This document shows positions 1 through 12,600 of a stretch of 64,000 nt of DNA, piece by piece; position 1 is the stretch's first letter; each line of letters starts with the position of its first letter. The notes under the pieces are model-generated. The model saw only the letters and a program-made list of their open reading frames with translations. It had not been told where the DNA came from and did no database searches. The translations under genes were made by a program, and so were the position numbers. This DNA comes from Toxotes chatareus (taxonomy: Eukaryota > Chordata > Actinopteri > Toxotidae): NCBI GenBank assembly GCA_016801885.1, contig CM028903.1, positions 12,262,535 through 12,326,534 of the forward strand. The letters run 5' to 3'.

Positions 1-1889
1 AAAGGTTTGTGCACCCTTGTCTTTGAAAATGTTTTTCACTGCAGCTTCCCACATAATTATGATTCATATTTAATAATGAGCTTTAAGTATGTATCTTGCA
101 ATGCAATGCACCTGTTGTGTCTTGTGTGTGTTGCTGTCTGATACACATAACCTGAGATTACGAATAAATTGTTTAAATGTAGCTGTTTTGCTGTGTGTCT
201 GGACAGTGCATTAAAGTATTTACCTAAAGCTGAAAGGAAGAATGATGTCTGTATTTCAATCCAATAAGACATCAGACTATTAATGTGCACCTCTTTAATC
301 TTCATATTGGCTCATGGGTTAGAGCTGTAAGTTGATGGGGGTATTTCATAAAGCCAATCATGGTGGGTCCATTAATTCCCATAGGAGGGGCTTTGATAAC
401 AAGCAAGGCATTTGGAGGACACATAATTTGTAGGGGTCTATCAGAATGACTAGATTATTTCGATGGTGGAAGCTCTATACATGTCAGCAGAATATTCAAT
501 AAAATATTTCTGAATATATAAATATTTGTTTGAATAAAAATAAACATTTGTAACTGTTTTGCCAAAATAAACACAATATTACGCTATCACATTAACACTA
601 CCCAACCTTAGCCTTTTAATGAGAACTCTTGTTCCTACTTCGACTGCCTCTGTTCAGTTGTGTGCAGGTAAAGTATTAAATCAACATCTAGTCAACATCT
701 AGCACTTACAGTGCTAAGACAATTTTCCTCCACAGCCCAAGTTGTAAGAAAGGCTTGTAAAAGTCATTTCAGATGAAACTATGCAGCTGAAGCCTATGCT
801 CAGGCCCTTGTACCCTGATGGGTCCTTGTAGTGAAACAAAGTGTCCTCAGTATAATAAACTTTATGTCCATATTCAAACTTATTTGCTTAGTTGTATGTG
901 CTTTCTCAGTTGAAAACAAACTATTTTACAGACAATTTGTAATTGTCATTCTTATTTTTTTTATGATTACTGTCTTTGAACCTTTGTTTCACTTCATATC
1001 ACTTTGGCCTTTCCATTAAGCCCTCTCTACCAAAATGAATCACAATTCAGTGATCAAGGCCCACCTGTTAGAACTGGAGCCAGAGCTGCCAGGACAGTTG
1101 GCCTTGAGGTCTGGGTTAAGAGGTGCTGGTCTTTCGCTCATTTAACTTCTGGCCTTGTAGCTATTGTTGGTAAATTCCCTTTGCTGAAACGTTCCAAACC
1201 CCTTATGTCACCAGTGGGTTTGTCCTTTCAACAGCTGCCAGACCAATGTTTCCCAAACCTAACAAATGATCGCAGCAGAATTTCAGACAAAGGAGGGCAT
1301 GTAAAGTCATAGGCACACACATGGCTGATGCTGTACCAACCAATGCATTCTATTTACAATGTGAAAAAAAGACTGAACACTGCAAACAAAACCTACGTGT
1401 TTTATGTCTAAGGAAATTAATGTTTTTCTTATTATCTATTTTTCTTATATATTTATTTCATGACTATTAATCATTGTTTGGAAATATGAGCAAATCACCA
1501 AATACATGAGCTGCTTTTCTGACAGTGAATTACAAAAGTCTGACTCTGTTAACTCATTGTATTTGAGCCTATGTACTGAAATCAGAATTAATAATCTGAA
1601 TCTGCACTGTAGCCATTCTGACAAAGAAAATGGAGTGCATTTGTGCATTTTAGTATGCCGCTCCTCGAATAAAATATTTGTGTAATGAGGCTTCAAATGA
1701 TTCTCTGCCTTCAGTATCAATGTTTAGCCACATATCTATAGTTAATTGCATTATTATTCTGCTCTCATAATATTCTGTCAGACGGACAAAAAATTTATGT
1801 TTTAATATGAATGCAGTTTCATTGACAATGGGAATGTAATTTAATTAGTGCCTGAATAATGTTATTTGTAATCAAAGTTAGCATCACAT
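1..1889. other. non-coding stretch, nothing recognised
   Basis: The sequence is AT-rich. The longest frame (1004-1312, plus) shows no domain, no matched splice signals and no repeat identity I can name. I see no gene here. Confidence 0.6.
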
Positions 1890-2150
1890 CAGAGTCACAG
1901 GCATCCTGACTCACTGACTGTTCTGATAATTATCTGGCTGGCCAGCTGATTCATTAATTGACTGTCCCTATTTATACTGATGACTATAAAGTTCAGTCAT
2001 TCACAGCAAAACTAACTAACTACCTGTTGGTTGACTGACGCACTGAAAAACAATATGTTTTATTTAATGACTGGATGATTAAGAAACTGACTTGCTGGCT
2101 TACATACTGACTGATGGCTGACTGATGGAGTAACTATCTGACTAAACCAG
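1890..2150. repeat. degenerate CTGA/GACT tetranucleotide array
   Basis: Words such as ctgactcactgactg, actgactgatggctgactga and ttgactgacgcactg recur across about 250 bases, with many substitutions. This looks like an old, decayed tetranucleotide microsatellite. A T-rich and (TTTA)n run follows at about 2174-2205. Confidence 0.6.
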
Positions 2151-2205
2151 TGATTTATTGCACAAAGATGAATCTTTTATTTATTTATTTTTATTTTTTT
2201 TTTTT

Positions 2206-5200
2206 GCTCGTCTCCTGCGTCCTTGTGTTGCAGTGACCCGTCCTCATTTATATTATCTTGTACAATTACCTCTCTGTTGCTAGGAGACATCTAGGAGACA
2301 TTTTATGCTGGGTTGTTGTGGTCCTCAAGGTCTCCAGTGGGCAGACAGGTCTCTCCTGCATGTATGTGTGTGTGAATATAATACTGTGTACAGTGGCTGT
2401 CCTGACTGTGTTGTGCCAGACAAAAGCAGAATTCACCGTGAGCTGATCATTACTCCCAGAGCACATCTTGACATCTTTCTTTTCCATTTTCTGTCTCTCT
2501 TCTACCAAACAGCACATCCCTCTCTCACTACCTCTTCCCATTCTGTTGCCATCCTTTCTACTCTCATCTCTTTTCTATCCCTTGTTACATACTCAATCTT
2601 GTAAGTTAATTCACACATTTACCACTGTCTCTGTTTTAGCCCCACCACTCCCATCCCACTGCCTCCAGCCCCTTATCCTCCTTTCATCATAGGACACATA
2701 TTTCAGGTCACTTAGTACCACTCAGATTTCCTGGTTCAAAGTTGTGTTACACATTTCTCACACATTTTCCACAACGGCTTCAAATGTTGTGATTAAACAT
2801 AAGCAGGCTCAAAATCCTGTCTACATCTTAACTGTTTAAGTGCAAGCAATGTCGTACCCGGGGGCATTTAAATTTTTGAAGAGCTACGACTTTCACAGAT
2901 GTTTAAGAAACCGAATGTGTGTGAGCACTCACAGCCAGCTTTCAAGAAGTCTTTATGTTTGAAATGAATGGTAAAAAAAAACTTAACTTATGATAGCGTG
3001 ATAGGGCAGATGCTTTGTGCTTTATTAAATCTGTTACTTTGCAGTTCTGCTCCTTTTCTTTTGATCTCTTCACCTGATTTACTCTCATTTTCTTTCTCAG
3101 TTATTCTGTTTCTTCTTAAGTAAACACCAGGCATCACTGGAGACATGCAGTTAAACTAACTGTGATATCATTAAAATCTAATTCCCCAGCCCCCTTGTTT
3201 GTGAAAGATGTAATGCAAAGACAACACAATAACATTGCTACAAAGCCATCAAAAGACTAAATCAGTACATTTTCCAACCAATGACAGTTGAACACTCTCC
3301 CAGTCTGAGAATGCCTTCACATAATACACCTAATAATATTATTTCACATTGTAGTGCACACATTTTTGCTTTGCATAACCTGTGTGCATTTTGTTTCGTC
3401 TGACAACTTCATTTACTATTCCATCCTGTCTTACCCTCAATTCCCATCATCATTTTGTCTCCATTACTCTGCACACCACTTCTCTCCGCTCTCTATCCCT
3501 GCCTCTCAATACCAATAATTTCAACTTTTCACCTCTCTGTTCCCTCTCTTCCCTCTTCTGGCGTACCCTTGTCATTATATTGAGAGTGCTTGTTAATTAG
3601 GATAATTACCAGCTGTAATGTATTTACTGGATAAATACATGCTCATTATCTGTGCTTGTAATTGAGTTGTCTTATGAGTGGTGTCAGCAAATATAAATAA
3701 AATGGCAAGGTTCTGGGTTTTCACAAAGGAATCTAATATAGTACCTCTGTTTTACATTATTTGTTCCATTCCATTATTTGGGGGTAATTTTGACATTTGC
3801 TAGTGGATGGTGCAGGTTGTTAGAAGTGTAGCCCAAAGTGTAATGAAATACTGAATTTCTATATTGGATTGTTCATGGTTTGATCAGTGCAGATATTTTA
3901 CTCTATTTTAAACAGTCAAGATGACAAAATCCATTTCACCAAGATGGTCCATTTCTGCCTACATCTGTGTCTGTTTCTAACTTTCTTTGTCCATGAAATG
4001 TAATTTAATAATGTGGAGAGGTTTCAAATCTGGAGAATAAGCTCTGCAGTTGTATTCATTAATCTGCTGTCAGACCCAGTGTAGCTACATCATTGTTGCC
4101 ATTGCTAATACAGCTCAGCTGATGAAGACAGAGACTCCAAATGAAAACACAATAAAATGATATTTCAGTAAAGTGCAATTGTTCTAGTGTTACAGCAGAC
4201 ACAACCAAATCAATAGGTACATTCAACCTTCAACACTAGCTGCCTGAGGGGATTTGCTGCCGCTAATAGTAACCTTTTCCCTCAACTTTTAATCAATTAA
4301 TAATAAGGCTGCAAAAACAAATTTCTTATAAGCTACTTTCCAGTGTTCTTAAACATTAACAGCACATATTTTAGGCTTGGTATTCACCATGATAAGAAGC
4401 GAGAGGTGGTGCTCACAGGAGGGGAAGCTGTTGTGACTGACTATTGATGTAGCACGGTAGTTATGCGTGTTGAAACGAAAAGCAGAGACAGAACAAAGTA
4501 AAGAGAAAATCCAAAGACAAAACTGTCACAAGCCTGCTAAAAAATTCTGCCTTCATTTCTCCAAGTCTGACTTTTTAGAGTAACATAAAATAATGCATGA
4601 ATACACTGAATGTGGCAGTAAGAAAAATGGTTTCATTGAAACTCTGAGAGGATTTGCAAGCTGTATGAAAGCATTTCCTAAATGGGTCTGGAAGGAAATG
4701 GGGGGGGGAAGTGTTCACTTTTTCTTTTCTTTTTAATACTGTGCTCTAATCAAAATGTAGTTATCACAACCTGAAATACAGAGATAAGCAAAAAAGAAAA
4801 AAGGGAATAGTATATTTGGGTTCTTTTGAAAGGCAGACCATGATCAATAATCTCACAAATATCATGAGGACTTCAGACAGGTTTTCTTTATACAGATGTT
4901 TGTCTGTCTGATCCTGTTTCTCTTTCTGTCTGGGTGTTTCTTCATCAACTTTCCAGCTCTCTCGTTTTGTTTATCTTCGTCTTTCTTCATCTTCTTCTCC
5001 CTCTCTCCTGTCTCTTTCTTTCCCTTTCTGTCTGTCCCTCCTGTGGAGACATATCCTCTCTGCTTGATTGCCCTCAATCAAGGGTATGTGTGAGTGGGAG
5101 TCAAAACAAGCAAAACTCTCTCTCTCAATGATTTTGACACATCACAAGTCTGCTGATTGTGCTTGTGTTTGTGTTTGTGTGTGTGTCTGCCTGAAGATTT

Positions 5201-5800
5201 CTACATGCTGTTCTTTAAGTTTTTGAGAAAGAAGTTTGCTACTTGATGGTGCACTTAATCATCAAGTGTAGTTTTCTGAGCAACAGCCTGCTCACCACTA
5301 AGCTTCCCCGCCCAGCTACCCCAACAGGCCTGTCCAACATCTGGATTGGTGTAAGCAACTAAGGAACTTATGCTGTCCAAAACACCTGTGTGTAAATTTA
5401 TCTTTTTGGGATGCTCAGCATCAGGACACCCATCACCCATCATGCCAGTTCAGAATTGAAATACTGTTTTAAGTAATTTTTGAGCTTTACTGTTCTTAAT
5501 ATTTTATCTTAATCTTGGATCTGTCTGTTGCTCAATTTAGGAGCCATGGTCGTCTGATTCCACTTTCCATAGATACATTAGAGTTGAACCTAAGCTTCTT
5601 ATGTGATGGAATTAGCAAAGGACACTACCTCCTGACATGAGAGAAAGACGCAAGACTTCACCATCTCAATATCAAGGGATCTGTTAATCTGGGTAATTAC
5701 ATTATTGGGGTGGTTGCCATGGTAGCAGAGAGAACTAACAATTTATCATAGTCAAACCAATTACTGAACAGGATGGTTGAACAGACTACTTTGTGCGTGA
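2206..5800. other. non-coding stretch with CT-rich patches
   Basis: Pyrimidine-rich patches at about 2460-2690 and 4890-5040 produce open frames of low complexity in both orientations. I see no exon structure and no named repeat. Confidence 0.5.
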
Positions 5801-5804
5801 GCAC

Positions 5805-5836
5805 TCACGCACACACACGCACGCACGCACGCACAC
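5805..5836. repeat. CA/CG dinucleotide microsatellite
   Basis: Alternating purine-pyrimidine repeat of mixed CA and CG (cacgcacacacacgcacgc and onward). The interrupted composition fits an ageing CA repeat with CpG-containing variants. Confidence 0.85.
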
Positions 5837-6233
5837 AGAACAGAAGTGAATATGAACTGCATGTTAATTTAATATGACAGCCCTATCTACTTTATGTGCA
5901 CACTCATTGGTACGTACTATACATTGAAAGCTATTGTTCCCAAGTCTGTTGCCATGGATTCAGAGTCGTGCCTCAGGACTGTCATGTCCTTCAGTATTTG
6001 CAGTATTTAACAAGTAATTGTTGATTATGAAATAGCTCTGACAGTCTGAAAATAAGTGGCAGTTCTATATTTCACACAGGCTTTGCTCTTGGAGTGGCTC
6101 TGCAGTTTCCATGTTACATGTTTTGATTTCAGTGATTTCAAGCTTTAGTTCCTTGAAACTTGAGGAAAGTTGATGAACCTAATGTTGTCTCTGTGAATGG
6201 TAAGTCCCCAGGTTGGATCCGATGATGCCTCAA

Positions 6234-6266
6234 CAAATAAATAAATAAATAAATAGATAGATAGAC
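6234..6266. repeat. (AAAT)n-(GATA)n compound microsatellite
   Basis: About six AAAT units pass directly into three GATA units (aaatagatagatagac). Confidence 0.85.
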
Positions 6267-6359
6267 TGTATTTGCAAGATTCTGCCTTAAAATCTTACTT
6301 TCCTACTCTCCTTCCTTATTCCTCTACTTTATGCCAGTGACCACTGTGATCTCTCCTGG

Positions 6360-6690
6360 AAGAGAAGATATGATCTTAAAAAAGAGAAATGATGAGAGGG
6401 GATGGGAAAGGTGGTAGGCAGGAAGCAGAAAGAGATGGAGGGAGTTGTGGTCTCATTATAAAGTAATCACCAAGAAGAAAGGTCAGGTGGCTGTTACAAC
6501 AGCTATAAAATACTGAAGAGACAGAGAATGAGTGGAACTGAGAGAGAGAGAGAGTGAGAGAGAAAGAGACATATCAGCTATAAAATACTGACGGGAAAGG
6601 AGACAGAGAGAGATGGACAGTGAGCCAGACAGAGAGAGGTGTAGGTGAGATCAACTCTCTAATATAGACATAAAATACAGCCAGAAGGTT
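6360..6690. repeat. purine-rich low-complexity block with a 75-bp internal duplication
   Basis: The stretch is dominated by GA, GAA and GGA words. The phrase cagctataaaatactga occurs at 6500-6516 and again at 6575-6591, 75 bp apart. A weaker third match (acataaaatacagcc) lies near 6668. It is a short degenerate tandem duplication with (GA)n expansion between the copies. Confidence 0.6.
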
Positions 6691-7506
6691 ACTGTCAGGA
6701 AGGAAGGGTTCTGTGGCAGAGAGGAAGAAGAGGGGTGGGAATGAAATGGCCTCGATGCAGTGCCACTATATCATGCTCCTTTGTGGCTACTCAAGTAAAG
6801 CACCCATTTCTGACATTTAATGCTGATAAAGTCCCTCATTGGATTAACGTATTGAAATTCCAACACACCGGATGGAAGATGAATTTCTCAGTGGCCTGTC
6901 AGGAGAATTCCCATTAATGTCAGCTATGTGTAAAGTAACAAAAATACAACTAGCTCTGGTGGATCTATGTGAACTCCATTAAAGGCAGCACATCCTGTGC
7001 AAACCCCAAGCTAATTTGTACTTTGTTCACATGAGAGTGCTTGGAGTGCTTGATGCTCAACAGTACTGTGCTCAGTACTGCCGCTTTTGGCCGGACGCTG
7101 TATTGCAACACTGTCCCCGCATCAGCATGCATCAGTATACATCAATCTGCAGAGTCTAATGTGAGAGATGTGCTGTGCAGTTATGCACGCTTTAGTGTGG
7201 GTGCCTTAATTAAATCTTCCATCACAGCACACAGCTTCAGCAAAATAAGTACACAGCCTTCTGTCTTTTCTGCACACAGGAACTGGTAAGCTATTTCAAA
7301 TAGATTCCAGTACAAGTGATTTGAGAACAGGAGGCGTCCTCAGTGTGTGTCCTGAGCACCATGTTATCACTCTGTTGCTGCAACAAACATGCTACACTCA
7401 TTCTTGCTTGCATTCCTTTAACAATTTTCAATTTTTTTTTACTGTCTTTAGGCTGTGATATGTTCATGTGTTTCTGAAACCTCTGACTTCAATCGAGGAA
7501 CACCCA

Positions 7507-7521
7507 CCCCCCCCCCCCCCC
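7507..7521. repeat. poly(C) run, 15 nt
   Basis: Fifteen uninterrupted C residues follow cccaccca-type sequence. Long C runs are uncommon in this AT-rich window. Confidence 0.95.
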
Positions 7522-8725
7522 ATCAATCTGAAATATTTCACACAAGCACCACAGAGCAGCCTGGGTATCTGAACAAGATGAAGAGTATATAGAGTCTGGA
7601 ATCAGCACACAATCACACGCGATCTTGGTATACTTAAAGCTGTGTGACAAAGGAGGCTGAGGAAAGAAAAAAACGCATGAGTTAAAATCTTAGTTTAGTT
7701 TCATGAGAGTAACTTAAAAGTTTTCCATCACCAATTAATAAACCTTGTGTTCATGCTGTCAGGTGACCTGAATACTCCCAAAGAATTTAAAGGAAACTTA
7801 TAGTTTTAAAAGAAAGCACAGTTCAAATTTATTGAAGGTAGAAAAAACTCTAAAGATATTCATCTGCAGTCAAAGAACTAGAGCTGATAATCAGTTTGAT
7901 GAAAATTGGAAACATATAACAACCAACAAAGGCAATGATGCTGCAGCTTAATCAAAGCTGGTCTGCAGCCTGCCAGTCGATTGCCACATCAGTACAGAAG
8001 TAAAGCCTGCAATCATTTCATCATACTGAATTCACTGCAGGTGATTGAAAACGTGTTGTGATTTCGGCCACAAGACACTTCACGTGGGACTGTCCTTAAC
8101 CAAAATAAATAAATAAATAAAAAATAAAGACTTCACTGGTCATTGGTTTTGTCCGATGTGTTGTCATGGGGTTGCGTTTAAATAGCACGCCACATTCAGG
8201 GACATTTCAAATTTCTACGGGCTACTGGTGATAAGCATTACGCAAATTACAAAAGGAACATTATTTACAAATGAGGCAGAATATGTTGCCTCATGAAAAC
8301 ATTATAAAACTTGATGGTACAATTGAGAAGGGAGTTCTCAGAGAGATGCAGAGAGTCAAGCAGAGGCAGATGAAGGTTTCTAAGATTTACTGTCACATGT
8401 GGCCAGATTTACACGGTAGAGGTACCAGGGAGGAACTAAACAAAACCAGAATTTCCACAGCAACAGACTGAACAGAGGAGGAATAAGCTATCTGCTTGCA
8501 CATATTTTATAGAACAGAAATACAACCCATGTCACCTGCATAGTAGTTTAATGCTCTGCACACCAGTGGTAAACCCACACAGGCGTTTTCACTTATTTTG
8601 ACCGATCAGACCTCTCAACTGCGTGACTGCAGTTCAGACTGTGTTTGATTGACATCTCAGTACGTGGGTTTCCATCCACCTGTTTTAATTTTCAGTTCAC
8701 GCAAAAAAAGCCTGAGTGGAAATGT

Positions 8726-8746
8726 AAAAAAAAAAAAAAAAAAAAA
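8726..8746. repeat. poly(A) run, 21 nt
   Basis: Twenty-one consecutive A residues. No SINE or LINE body is recognisable immediately upstream, so I do not call it a retroposon tail. Confidence 0.9.
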
Positions 8747-9763
8747 GTTTTTACGCTTGGCTGGTGTGGAAAAGTTGGTGTATGGATAAAAGCAAAATGC
8801 GACAAAGTGGAATGGAAACAGACTTAGTGAATAAATCATAACATACACGAAGCATGTGACTATATCACGGATTCTGCTCCTCTGAAGAGACTTAAAATAG
8901 CAGCAGACAAAAACATCAGATATGTGAGGACTGATGAGGAGAGTGTAGCTTTGCTGAAACTAATACATTAAAAACACAATAAATCATTGTATTTCACTGT
9001 TTGAGGTTTGATTGGCGCACTGCTCTAAACTGCATCTTAACCATACTGTCACCTACACATTGGAAAATATCCCTGAACACACTGTAACTTCCATGGCTGG
9101 CTGTTTGTGTTTTTTGCAGCCACTTTTGCTTAATTTGTCTCTAACCACTATATTTGGTTGTGCTGGAGAGCCAGAAAATGTAAGCAGTTTTAGCACAGCT
9201 TCTAAGTTTTAACAGCCACCTGACTTTACTATATGATGCTAAAAAAGAGGGATTCTGGGTGAAGTATCACATTAACGATGAAAATCCAGGTGGAAACACT
9301 TAACACTAATCACCACAGTTAGACTGAGCGGAGGAGAGGGCGGGACAAAAATAAAATAAAACACAATATGGCCCCACTGTAACATTTAAATTTCATGCTA
9401 TAAGGCATAAAGGCTATTCTGTTTTTTAAATTGTTCACTGCAATGTACAACGCGCCTCTCCTCCGGCATGTGCCCACACACACATTAAATACCCTCATCT
9501 GAGGGTGCCCTCATTGGAAAGGTTTTATGTGGGTATTTCTAAATTATATAGCGGAGGAAAATACAACCACAATCATATTTAAAATAGTTATTTTTTTTGC
9601 CTGTAGCACTCCAAATTCATCTCTTGGATGCAGCATTTAAAAAAAAGCCAAAGACAAAATCCCAAACTGGGGACTTGTATGAACTGCAGGTGTCCTGCAC
9701 TTCTGCAAAATGATTCTCTGTTCATCTTCAGATTTTCTCTGTAGCTATTTGTTGTCTTAGCAT

Positions 9764-9785
9764 GTGTGTGTGTGAGAGAGAGAGA
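9764..9785. repeat. (TG)n(GA)n compound microsatellite
   Basis: A short TG run changes directly into GA repeats (tgtgtgtgagagagagag). Confidence 0.8.
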
Positions 9786-9991
9786 CAGAAATCGGCAATT
9801 ATGTTCACACTGATGACTGTGTCTGTGAAGAATTAAAAGGAAAGAGAAGAATACAGCCCACGCTGGATTCCTCAGATTGGTGTGTGCTGTATTTTGTTTG
9901 TTGATAATGTGGTTGTTTTGTCATCCATGTGGATATAATGTGTGAGTCCGTATGTTTTTGTGTTCCCAGTTAACCCAATAATGCTCCCAGA

Positions 9992-10036
9992 TAAAAAAAA
10001 AACACAAAACAAAAAAAAAACACACACACACACACT
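9992..10036. repeat. A-rich tract followed by (CA)n
   Basis: Two poly(A) blocks separated by cacaaaac are followed by about eight CA units. Confidence 0.8.
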
Positions 10037-11069
10037 ATATGTCTCACTGGCACGTTTAAATGAATTACTGTATGATGATCTACTATAATTACCTAATTCT
10101 CCATGAAGTAAACAGCAGGACCAGAACTGGGAATTCTTTCATGATAAAGCTGGAGAAGTGCCATGATAATTGCGTTAAACTTTAGTAGATAAATGTTCCA
10201 TAGACTGTCTGCAAGAGGTATTTTCTAGTCTAGAGGTGTATAAAATACTTTCTAATCCTGAGGTATATTAAATACTTCAATGAGCATATACAGCCTGTCT
10301 ATGAACCATTTAATTCACTGAAATTCTTATCAACTGTGACCAGAAACAGAAGCAAGTTAGCAAAACTCATACACTAACTCAGAACAATGCATTTCAGGAA
10401 ATGAATACACTTAGATAAACCACAGTATTTAATGAAACATATGAAGTCACAGCTCAAAGAAAACATAATAGACAAAACAAAAAAGATAATTCTTGTTGTT
10501 AAAATTGCATCATTCTGTCATCTGCTAACAGACCTTTACCAGGGCAGCCATTTTGACTTCATAGCAGGAAAAACAGAGGTGTGACTAATGAAGTTAATTA
10601 TGATTCGTTTCATTTAGATGTGCCAGTGAGATAAGAGATCCAGCATGCACAGAGCTAAGGACCTGGAATTGACACATACATGAAATACATTAAATGCAGC
10701 AATTATAAATGTCATTAATTACACCTGTGTTTGACAGGTCGCAATGTAGAAAGCTCTATTAAATCCACAGACGTGCCCCAGTACATATGCAGACACACAC
10801 ACACGCTGTTAATTTCATTACATTATATTATATTTCATTCACTTGTCCAAAGCAAGTCACAATAACTACTTTCACTGGGTCAACTTCTGTACAAACAAGA
10901 GCCACATCACATCAAATACTTCACAGTTTCTTCATCAACTCACACCAGACCATAAGCTTTTTTTCATCTTCACTGACTGTTTTTCTCTTTTGTCTCTACC
11001 CTTGTCTGTCTCTCTCTGTGATCTGTCCATTGTTATGTCTCTCTCCCTCCTTGTCTGTGAGCCTCCCAG

Positions 11070-11094
11070 CTCTCTCTCTCTCTCTCTCTCTCTC
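11070..11094. repeat. (CT)12 microsatellite
   Basis: Uninterrupted TC repeat at the end of a longer pyrimidine-rich block. Confidence 0.9.
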
Positions 11095-11544
11095 AGGGTA
11101 ATGAGATATAAATGTTTCAGGACTGTGATCGCCTGCGGCACTAGACCTGTCTGTCTCCTTCACACAAAAACACATGCGTGCGCATGCACAGACACACACA
11201 CACACACACAAACAAACACGAACACACAGAATGCAGAGAAAGATACACACCAAATAGAAAAACATAGACACTGATATACATGAAGTGTATTGTAAAATTC
11301 CAACTAAATCTAGTGGAACTGATTAGCAATTAAAGGACAGTGGGTTGTGGGCAGAATGACTGAAGAGTGTGTATTCATGTGGGCTACTGTGGACTCAAAA
11401 TAACTAAAGAAAAATACAGTTGTGTGCTTGTGTTTCCATGTGTGTAGGTGGTTGCAGGGCGAGTTGGAGGTTACATAGGGGTTGCTTGGAAAAATATAAA
11501 CTTGGTGTTTCTGAGCTAAGGTCAGCCGTATCAGCTGATTTTTA

Positions 11545-11569
11545 TACACACACACACACACACACACAC
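11545..11569. repeat. (AC)12 microsatellite
   Basis: Uninterrupted AC dinucleotide repeat, flanked by ttttat on the left and gtatgg on the right. Confidence 0.9.
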
Positions 11570-11830
11570 GTATGGTAATAACCTCCAGTTTAGAGAAGGA
11601 GGTATCTGACCAAATCATCACTAACAATATACTACTGCTAATTAGTGCATAGCAAATGGTGACAGAAATTTTGAAAAGAAAAATTAGAACAAAATCAGTA
11701 CAAGTGTTCTCTAGAAAAAAAGATTCAAAAGTTGAAACTGACTCAGCAAAATATATTTCCTCGGGAAGGTTTAGAGCCTCAGGGATCCTGGCAAAGGCTT
11801 AAATCTGGGAAGAGAAAAAAAAAAAAAAAC

Positions 11831-12600
11831 GACCGATAGGCCCTCATTTATATCAAAAAGCTTGGTGCAAGCAAGTAAAATATAGCAAAGATCCAGGTCA
11901 ATGAGAGCCTTCAAGGAGATCAAGACCATGTAAAAATTATGTAAAAACACTGGGAGTCAATGTCAATTGGTTAAAGCAGATTCAAAGCCTCCTAGTTCTG
12001 GTTGCAAGCCACAATGTGCAGTCTTCAGCCGCTGTGATTTGACTCAGACAAGCAAAAAGGCTGTTGCAATTTTCAAGACAATAAGACATAAAAGCATATA
12101 AACTTGATGTGTTGTGAAACAAAACTAGTAGATATTTTCCCCTCTTTTATATTAAACCAGCCTCTGAGAAATCTCAGCACACTGAAGTCAGACACATCAG
12201 CATAAAAGGCAGTAAGAAGACTAAAACTAGCCCAAAGACTGGTCCTTGAGGGACACCATACTTGCCATGAGATGACACAGAAGTTGCTAATGGAGACAAT
12301 AAACAATTTCACTGAGAGGAGGGGAAAACACTTAATCCAGTACTCAGTGCCTCTTTATTTCTAAAGGACTAAGTTGTGTCAAAGGTTGCAGTACTACAAC
12401 AATTGAGCACACATTTCCATCAGCACTGAAAGGTTGTCAGTGACTTCAGGGCAGCCTCAGTCTGAAACCTTTTTCTAAACACTTTTTATTTTTCACAGTC
12501 GCAAGAAGCTGGTTGGACGCTTTTTTCTCAAGAGACTTTAAAATAAAAGGCAATTTAGAAGATGCACAGAATTTAAAAGTCATTAAATTCACTAGTGATG
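11831..12600 (-). pseudogene. decayed L2/CR1-like LINE reverse transcriptase fragment
   Basis: On the minus strand, motifs of LINE ORF2 reverse transcriptase appear in the correct order. An ATFDT block at about 12390-12373 corresponds to the A(A)FDTxDH box. HGKYGVPQGPVFG at about 12268-12228 corresponds to GVPQGSxLGP. FYADV at about 12210 corresponds to the catalytic YADD, with the second Asp changed to Val. LENCNSLFACLS at about 12085-12050 corresponds to the LDYCNSLFxGL thumb motif of L2-type elements. Frames shift between blocks and stops are frequent, so no intact protein is made. Two more LINE fragments, also minus strand, lie at 17.9-19.3 and 20.4-21.1 kb. The motif matches and frame breaks are seen directly; the L2/CR1 assignment rests on knowledge of those families and needs a Repbase/Dfam search. 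Confidence 0.8.

Larger units (their letters stand above)
6691..9763. other. non-coding stretch with simple repeats
   Basis: Holds a C15 run (7507-7521), an (AAAT)n tract (8103-8128) and an A21 run (8726-8746). No gene or named mobile element is supported. The small open frames here have no splice support. Confidence 0.5.
10037..11830. other. non-coding stretch with CT and CA simple repeats
   Basis: Includes a CT-rich block at 10970-11094 ending in (CT)12, (AC)n at 11192-11210 and (AC)12 at 11545-11569. Every open frame over 60 codons here reads through these repeats, so none is reported as coding. Confidence 0.6.

Noticed and set aside
1004..1312. 102-codon plus-strand frame
   Set aside because: No splice signals in matching phase, no recognisable domain and no repeat identity. 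The length is within chance for 64 kb of six-frame sequence.
5240..5268. Short inverted repeat acttgatg...catcaagt
   Set aside because: An eight-base arm is expected by chance many times in 64 kb.
8271..8471. 66-codon plus-strand frame
   Set aside because: The composition is not distinct from its surroundings and no splice or domain evidence was found.
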